Below are positions 21,901 to 23,793 of a stretch of DNA of 23,793 bases, piece after piece. The stretch's first letter is position 1. Each line of letters opens with the position of its first letter. Under the pieces are notes generated by a model. The model made no database searches. It was not told the origin of the DNA and saw only the letters and a list, made by a program, of their open reading frames with translations. The translations under genes and the position numbers were made by a program. The DNA lies in the IMG/VR virus record IMGVR_UViG_3300020348_000012, positions 1-23,793 of that record, one strand, 5' to 3'. This stretch comes from a virus.

Positions 21901-23793
21901 TCTTGTAATTCTACTAAGTTACGATTTACAGATACTATTGGAGATGATGGAGTAAAATCTGGTAGTTTATAAATTTCTTTAATCAGTGCTTCATTAGGAG
22001 TTTTGTAAGAACTGTATAAATCCTCATAAGTTTTAGCCTCAGCAGGGCGAGGAGTAGCAGGACTATAAATATTTTCACTAACTGTTTTTGGTACAGATCG
22101 AGGACTATAAATATCTGGCTCTGGAACATCTATTTGCGGAACTGCTTCTGGTGTTACTTCTGGTACCGTTTCTGGAACTTCAGGAGTAACAGCAGGTTGT
22201 TGATAAGTTCCTTTAGGATCAGAAATAATTTCTGCTCTCTTTGTAAGAGCTTGTTTACGTTTGTTATCAAAATAAGCAGAATCATGTTTATCTTCTATAA
22301 TTTTTTTATTGGTCTGGACATTGTCCATAATGGTATCAAGACCAGAATTTAAATACTGATTTGCGGAAAGATCCTGACGTCCAGTTGCAAAATCTCCATA
22401 ACCACTAAGACTATCCACACTAAACTTCTTTTGTTTTTTACGGCTACTTAGTTCTTGATCTATTCTTTTAAATTTTCGTTGTTCTGCTTGCAGTTTTTCT
22501 GCTCTTGCACGGTCTTTACCTGGATCTCTTCTATCTATATCAACACTAGGAGGTTTAGTAATAGGTGTAGGAGGCTTGTGCTCTTTAAGATGAGGTAATT
22601 TGTGAGTAGGTGTTAAAACAACTTCTTCTTTATCTGCCTTATTAGTAATTTTTCTAAGTTCATCTATTCGTTTAAATTCTCTTCTTTGTGCTTGTAGTCT
22701 TTCAGCTTTTCTACGATCTGCCCCAGTATCTCGTAAATCTACATCAGCAGGAGGAGCTTCTTGTACAGCCTTTGCAATACCACCAGGAGCACTAATATCA
22801 ACAGATGGATCAATTGTTTTAATAGGAGGAGGTGTTGGTTTGTCTTCTGGTTTATGTGTTTGACTAGATACTGGCTTGGACGTCTCCTCAACTGCTTCTG
22901 GCATTTTTGTAACAAACGGTGTTTGAGGAGTAGGTTTAGTAAAATCTTGTAATACACCATCTTTGTAATGAATTTTTTTCCAATGCCCCATACCTTCTTT
23001 AAAACTATCAAGATCTTTACGTTTTTTGGTAGCTACTTTTTTTCCACCAGGGCCTTCTTTAACTCCACCTTTAAATGGTCGTTGTTTAAATAGAGCAATA
23101 CCAGCAGTTTCTATTTCTTGCATTGTAGGATGAGTTTTTTTAGTTGCTTTAATAGCTTCCAGCACACGACTAAAACCAGTATTATATGATGCAGCAGCTA
23201 ACTGTTGAGCTTGTCGTTCGTCAAATCCTTTAAGTTTCCATCTATTAACATGCTTAGATAAGTACTTAGCTCCAGCATACAACTGATGAGCGGCATTATT
23301 TACATCGCCACCAGGTAACATTTCTTCCATGGTTTGTTGTGTTACTTGAGCTATACCTCTAACATTGGTTGGAGATTTAGCAGTTTGTTTATTGCCTGAT
23401 TCTTCAAAAACTAACGAACGAAATAATGCTTTAGGAAGTCCAAATTCTTCAGCAGCTCCATCTATAGCCGTAAAAATCTCATTTTCTTCTGTAAAAGATT
23501 TAGGAGTAGTAAGAGGGTCAGCTGTTACATCTGTAACTACAGGGTCTGGATTTACTTTATCAGAAAACGTAACATTACCAAATTCACCTGTAGATAAAGT
23601 ATCACTGTTAGTACCGACTACATTGGGAGTTGCCCCACCCATACCATATTTGTGATTTATAACCTGTGCTAATCTAGTAGCTTTAAGATTATGGACACTA
23701 TTGCGTTTAGCATTTAGTACATTAGCTAAACTAGCGGCTTTAGTCTGTAAAAGGGAGTCTCTTGCGGAAGGTTTTGGTGGAGTTGCGCCATTA
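9927..23793 (-). CDS. Giant virion RNA polymerase with lytic transglycosylase and metallopeptidase domains (partial, N-terminus outside window)
   Basis: The frame runs from TAG (9927-9929) to the right edge without a stop, so 4621 residues are visible. The Met at 23642, used here as residue 1, has no ribosome site and is preceded by coding-like sequence (VINHKYG), so it is probably internal. Domains: SLT transglycosylase (57-160); Pro/Lys-rich linker with a duplicated charged repeat (301-398); partly hydrophobic helical region (about 775-980); coiled coils and an SH3-like segment; three QLxLF motifs (1725-1785); a T7/N4-family RNA polymerase core (about 1890-3290); an HExxH peptidase (H3506, H3510, E3588); and a C-terminal region with hydrophobic helices, comparable to the N4 gp50 packaging domain. 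N4 vRNAP has about 3500 residues; this is over 1100 longer. Likely role: packaged protein injected with the DNA to transcribe early genes. Confidence 0.92.
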   Translation of the reverse strand, partial: NGATPPKPSARDSLLQTKAASLANVLNAKRNSVHNLKATRLAQVINHKYGMGGATPNVVGTNSDTLSTGEFGNVTFSDKVNPDPVVTDVTADPLTTPKSFTEENEIFTAIDGAAEEFGLPKALFRSLVFEESGNKQTAKSPTNVRGIAQVTQQTMEEMLPGGDVNNAAHQLYAGAKYLSKHVNRWKLKGFDERQAQQLAAASYNTGFSRVLEAIKATKKTHPTMQEIETAGIALFKQRPFKGGVKEGPGGKKVATKKRKDLDSFKEGMGHWKKIHYKDGVLQDFTKPTPQTPFVTKMPEAVEETSKPVSSQTHKPEDKPTPPPIKTIDPSVDISAPGGIAKAVQEAPPADVDLRDTGADRRKAERLQAQRREFKRIDELRKITNKADKEEVVLTPTHKLPHLKEHKPPTPITKPPSVDIDRRDPGKDRARAEKLQAEQRKFKRIDQELSSRKKQKKFSVDSLSGYGDFATGRQDLSANQYLNSGLDTIMDNVQTNKKIIEDKHDSAYFDNKRKQALTKRAEIISDPKGTYQQPAVTPEVPETVPEVTPEAVPQIDVPEPDIYSPRSVPKTVSENIYSPATPRPAEAKTYEDLYSSYKTPNEALIKEIYKLPDFTPSSPIVSVNRNLVELQDGTYRLLTQDGTWMPFSDKIEAQVFMAYDIANYQANLLDHPEETSVSGMYNKLVGGLVDPVETIFQGFVGATTLTEHINDHNNRLKAGSFLSSITHDPNDEITQQDKLNYLAIQENKGLSAELQAFKDSEKYQVIATLDKDAKENQDQQAKLKEFSKIWHEAHPYNRKYIESATTAMRVIAKEHGNAAAALELFKEYKGTLALQGLDSFGYTVALVYGNIPVQLGLLTGLARGRTKANIEQYVAEHGEKALTPEILTDIKIFSTLQEVSEKVSAGIVVKQLKLIPGLGGAGLWGTQITNGVLATIHPTVRTLGKVVWAPPKMFGAEFVQGTTNSMLEQAALQKKVDIGKAAVEGGIPEGFAVGTMAPAMAVGGTAKEVTKKVAKKAWDPSGKKAAAKTDKATKQKIENEIKSTQEKIEKIKKMQEAPSNLKSKLDALTEQLTDLQDAYDEIPNLHGKTLSLPGRPGKLETTNTLLKKLYKPYEQLVSDGAMSLDDAIEAMNDDLEAEIEKRLEEKTNLEEQLPDPITLEDTVEYVQHEGKAVPVGIGARKMTELLELELQLETKIAEHKSNVEKINQSDIPGPKKQEAIKIEEQKHATYLEGAIKKQDKLLNELQAPLNPTMLKVYEKQLIDVNDRRTKVLENESYKASPKSPTMPGSANPKGFRADGTGRDIDKISDEEVDAQITLIKKMSEEEDPDITNFDPSGKFKPGDVVHLNTTDEELLKKGEQGFVIETILGKQERDGKVHVKLAGVTETVPIDSLIFGNKPRTDTTPSTKLDHVEALIDKDLTDAQITKVREQLSKEIKELEEKIGTGKRVLGSLEDRLDEIEKLTPEELEKKLAEAKSPDDIKFWTAKLNQKRIQKERGEKQDAIDKDMATVHEEILEGESKKFKGLHAYYTDIVTALTELTDHVKLTRRLESLVSDMRTHATNINNKLNAFDNAYEIFTSTGKAVAVVGTKAENSRDMTYEVVTDMTETQIDEAHKKKLYNGKFAYVTKIDKNSGRLIDTLAGEVNYGNWIMGVVEGHRNTSMAKNEFNKARNLAEHEEVLRRLKKAKDSLKAPEIDEATIEGISVEDIPTTPTAILKENLEAILQRGLELKKKIDEGTITPEEKNEHESLQQSYIALNKEIQGREKIEGAEPGEQLDLFPEGEVPERSDEPPGPTTTPFDETTPPPRPGEKGEQLSLFDRSAEDTTEKGTQLNLFPNFIEGSKRIYKRAITGGVLKVLGGKLTATNLERQLKVLGAYFTDLVQIGSTRPTLKDAVNTLMDEDFDTQESLVNALMNLGVTQASAETLSKNFTHFKNRYDQVSSIDLSRKEVVIRTVNNVTDVDKDGNPILWKVEELSRDINDAYDKDGQYTRVSREIKDASGNIQTTTKVLPTSELLNVRNHALRAPLTLLLQEDPTGNNNQGVLPNQIVFTMMLTAMSFRQRTPNNNRFKDNDFAKEAFLYSGKNQTLNRNEDEELNDVGFGYHDAAMDMGNHAISILDLRAKKIPKDSPIDQVGADLYFELLAPALGMMALEIAQGTDKGAYFSVEKKYWNFDDYNENRAFNNAPTHEKVSDNEEIRKKYPEGKPIPLEQQQHYLHIKVDENQKWNQSTFDALEEMKSISKANMINSPGPFQTPPPINPSTGTFTEAPKGGEVYETLKRLQNVVWSKLESMDLVADLRDTDVLKELMDVEELYETTEDGEKIQLFHDVEIASKTSRNNGMLDTLQELLQAYDRGELTAFHLAWKLQSHHRYMQVGKINPQNSKLTRGLVGAWGLNKISVDNEQQFTNFKLAINEAFAVEKKDLVESEEAFQNIINHSNVLAAVEAMQRLNAAKGILRTKPKDAKAKKDKDRASQDLSSALSAIKKDNTFKEADITLLNGITALSKYMTVEAIQKTKAGYPSRNKRYTKNFRRIEDKSKSTFETDLYTERDGTSNGWAINVLQFPMWDKEERIRKNSQVGHNLKDKSFDPKEPGVYEDLVKFMQNNDSADVAWEWYKDKYKKKVFSRVSKDLVDKKRYTLTKEGEANFKEDYNKINAALIIIYPEFRDQESMREVVKYPFIMKMYGGGIANIANEVSNEVNKAMYSRISTIQKEYKEIFNNEEEELLRSDIPAFLTKVTNRKGVPDAKQYAKEDLTNRIYTLRIFNSNTIPGLTASQHFGNPWASRDIPGTIKTPDIKTAVNNYKAWLEGTAHQDVEPNRRKWIRKQIGDGNLDDKELVYYTTLSEPSHADVLRDLVEETSKTALPVDTHKYKRYGFFENRKNYEKQIITPFMDALETLNAFNQTDRGALGRMLIEGTKKDLGITPPAFKVKLNDIQVRAELNTRVAPRFEASLDELLGDTVEPRQSIVEMGDVLHQVFMVHFEEAIKNKLDEINLDAPVMEDVPVEVTQGAYTFNVIKTKDGFSITNKKTGKPAPKNMAAKTRKAIEDKATEQLRAVRPGLTKQEVIDLVKDKQGLMKFYPQVAGALATRLQDGTIEGGIDLSSTKFTTNKGDIEENQAEINFYDRERQKDTSRSTPKRSLVFDAAGLAVLIRQVINQDASAMTRLLLKKAEINALHDGFNASSNWANYLTRTYNKIHWELNTTHSIMEAMHNQMLGVLRNTDRKDIVDAIELTEKEQKRIAREEKLTAKAIQLMEEFRQDIDNRTKAAKLNDFIKEHKLDADRLRMGFKNAKVGKTLTRLDKVKMRVWEANPEYLEWNDKSSLSVISERAKAITQKVREQRQKLLEDGYTNIDHMYNLSNEELSETDTLNEFEQNYNKNTETFSFTSFEAMGKSMGYNPKISRDSGNFNKHYREQTNLFPAYNKDLDIKLTKLGKKLGLHSLDAFPKGEITSTEELGAITSDNVRSLFNKFKALSGKYYDSQDEMDSHTSTLNEVLDIISDGFQETNDLTLTMEKIEGITQATYEPESERITMSVSQLPPRGRNGQSPQEAYLHEMVHAMTLVALEEDPVLADRLESLHNELEAELHKDFKGEGWKVFRPKGTSPVNLATGAETNLAKAQYKHAFDTANSKDRLTEFLSMALTNRSLIDYMKSKQLAKDRSYLTKFMEFVQSIVNAFKRILNKKVESNNTTAYAEAIAITEQLVAMQNKHKSKYGQLDSKTIQFLERSDARIIEFFDQAVATVAAETEKYGPGGETAPIPFKVATMGTYAGYLTMSDSVHAKATRDHIMGLLNFTMRGVAKEIGGGALENPKLVEQLLHSKINISKRRREAETFSNEWFKTIWKSRPDDSGDDKWMSFETREALTDVLLRADLSSLRKMHTLGFADKDPNATRKIMNLLGEDKVARIERSRLKDQIRRQLGLTKDSEAIAYADELGYWIATGKRKKHDAYTNAYSIALDHLEGDFTPAQVNLLDAYATISSIPHLDIQQREKVQQLSTREFNADPDANGMIDLLDNHIWYKTKSQRDLFDGDPVQMVKGYIVERLDNLTDIKIGSAADKDKMAARGYKHSYPLGKIDRSQTLDTMYINRNIPEVADISGIMSTTNQRHMGTSLTEILLQNPAYVHPATGKPDFALIKSKIDSFKKFSGNLAKNLGFDERFAFTPIRDQNNRITDYRIMMNHSDVKELLRPDLEIQNVLAHMESGYADRSNTIKNDMDTIDLLIHEQEDLYGKHPEQFVDFLDPDSKYIDRFRKLPKAIRTYIQEYAVNGTFMVREDIIDKVFGYRQLDITQMKVFEGDSWLAQVSKQIAGLMHYALRQTVGYGKSRIVLTMPAVVFGNLRSNVFQLLMRKIPLSFIFKKTIEGINEYIKYKDHNIQHAQLMHTIETKGLDRVNSPEAFKARRLMDRIQRNKLHRMSEAGLNSLIVEDVNEAQIDGYWNRMKRTIFKGKFKKVGDRIPQSLQTIASWAFMTKGSAPLQAARQLVQMTDFMGRYVMMEHAMHVKGQDFSTAMHDALTAFVLFDEALIPVLEALDVIGATAFLSYYLRNTRASRQLLKTSPTAVGVSAVIQEITGVPTLANINSSWLGGQFSPNVFQTFNLVDEADNVTGYETIMDVAKWVN
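12843..13235 (-). other. HExxH zinc metallopeptidase domain of the giant protein
   Basis: AYLHEMVHAMT gives H3506, E3507 and H3510. About 78 residues later RLTEFLSMALTN supplies E3588, in the place of the third zinc ligand in the gluzincin-type peptidases found in large phage polyvalent proteins. It lies directly after the polymerase core. Possible roles are self-cleavage that frees the polymerase after entry, or cleavage of a host protein; neither can be read from sequence. Confidence 0.75.
13773..17975 (-). other. Single-subunit (T7/N4-family) RNA polymerase core
   Basis: The catalytic motifs occur in the right order. R2321 is followed at T7 spacing by NPQ (2329-2331) and T-x-GL, as in the T7 DxxGR region. 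Motif A is DGTSNG with catalytic D2501. Motif B is R2623-x3-K2627-x7-Y2635-G, identical in spacing to T7 R627/K631/Y639. NQDAS (D3110) corresponds to T7 SQDGS. Motif C is HDGF with D3129. Domain ends are estimated from the N4 mini-vRNAP and are uncertain by many tens of residues. Confidence 0.92.
18288..18470 (-). other. Three tandem QLxLF sliding-clamp-type motifs in a Pro-rich linker
   Basis: QLDLF (Q1725), QLSLF (Q1764) and QLNLF (Q1781) each follow Gly-Glu or Gly-Thr. They sit in a segment rich in P, E, T and G that leads into the RNA polymerase core. QL[S/D]LF is the classic pentapeptide by which bacterial proteins bind the beta sliding clamp DnaN, so two copies match it exactly and one differs only at the third place. 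The match to the motif is direct; binding is inferred. Confidence 0.7.
22449..22742 (-). repeat. Duplicated charged repeat in the N-terminal linker
   Basis: Two diverged copies of an approximately 30-residue unit lie at residues 301-329 and 367-398. Both run VD-x-RD-x-G-x-DR, then A-E-[RK]-LQA, then [RE/RK]FKRID and an EL end. The intervening 37 residues are Pro/Lys/His-rich. The unit is strongly helical and charged. It looks like an old internal duplication within a flexible tether between the transglycosylase and the rest of the protein. Confidence 0.7.
23163..23474 (-). other. SLT-type lytic transglycosylase domain of the giant protein
   Basis: Residues 57-160 carry the goose-lysozyme/SLT pattern. 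An N-terminal helix (FTAIDGAAEEFGLP) is followed by LVFEESGNKQTAKS, where E81 of the E-S-G motif is the expected catalytic acid. RGIAQVTQQTM (95-105) replaces the usual GLMQ segment, and AAASYNTGFSRV (149-160) matches the A-YN-G helix. Such domains cleave the glycan backbone of peptidoglycan. T7 gp16 has one at its N-terminus and uses it during DNA entry. The same role is inferred here. Confidence 0.85.

Noticed and set aside
1-23793. CRISPR array, insertion sequence, integrase or attachment site
   Set aside because: No regularly spaced repeats, transposase or recombinase signature was seen on either strand. The tRNA sits inside an operon and is not flanked by an integrase.

Overview
The window is phage DNA, AT-rich throughout, with densely packed genes that often overlap by 1-4 bases and mostly carry strong GGAG/AGGAGG ribosome sites. 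The gene content points to a podovirus related to phage N4 (Schitoviridae-like). The plus strand carries a RecB-type PD-(D/E)XK nuclease, a large ATPase-primase, a RecA-like (Sak4-type) ATPase and an N4-type single-stranded-DNA-binding protein. The minus strand carries a giant virion RNA polymerase that faces this block. A Gram-negative bacterial host is likely but is not proven by the sequence.

Positions 1-9930 (plus strand) form one replication/recombination cluster. In order it holds: the tail of a truncated gene; a small protein; a PD-(D/E)XK nuclease with a CxxC-x5-C cluster; a zinc-ribbon protein; a structured RNA element (1677-1764); a small protein; an unusual tRNA (1997-2070); several small accessory proteins, including a papain-like peptidase-like protein and a DUF6378-like protein; the 719-residue primase; a basic protein; the Sak4-like ATPase; a small protein; the SSB; a RuvC-like resolvase; a 2OG-Fe(II) oxygenase; a charged protein; and a 54-residue membrane protein. 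There is no gene-free stretch longer than about 100 bases.

Positions 9927-23793 (minus strand) are one open reading frame that is still open at the window edge, so at least 4621 residues are visible and the true start lies outside. Residues below are numbered from the Met codon at 23642. The order is: an SLT-type lytic transglycosylase (about 57-160); a Pro-rich linker with two diverged repeats; a helical and partly hydrophobic region; coiled coils and an SH3-like segment; three tandem QLxLF motifs like those that bind the bacterial sliding clamp (1725-1785); a T7/N4-type single-subunit RNA polymerase core (about 1890-3290, with motifs A, B and C recognisable); an HExxH metallopeptidase (about 3470-3600); and a long C-terminal region like the packaging domain of N4 vRNAP. 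By analogy with N4 gp50 and T7 gp16, this protein would be packaged in the capsid, open the peptidoglycan, enter the cell with the DNA and transcribe the early genes. The plus-strand genes would then replicate and recombine the genome. The fusion of cell-wall lysis, clamp-binding motifs, polymerase and peptidase in one chain is the most notable feature of the window.
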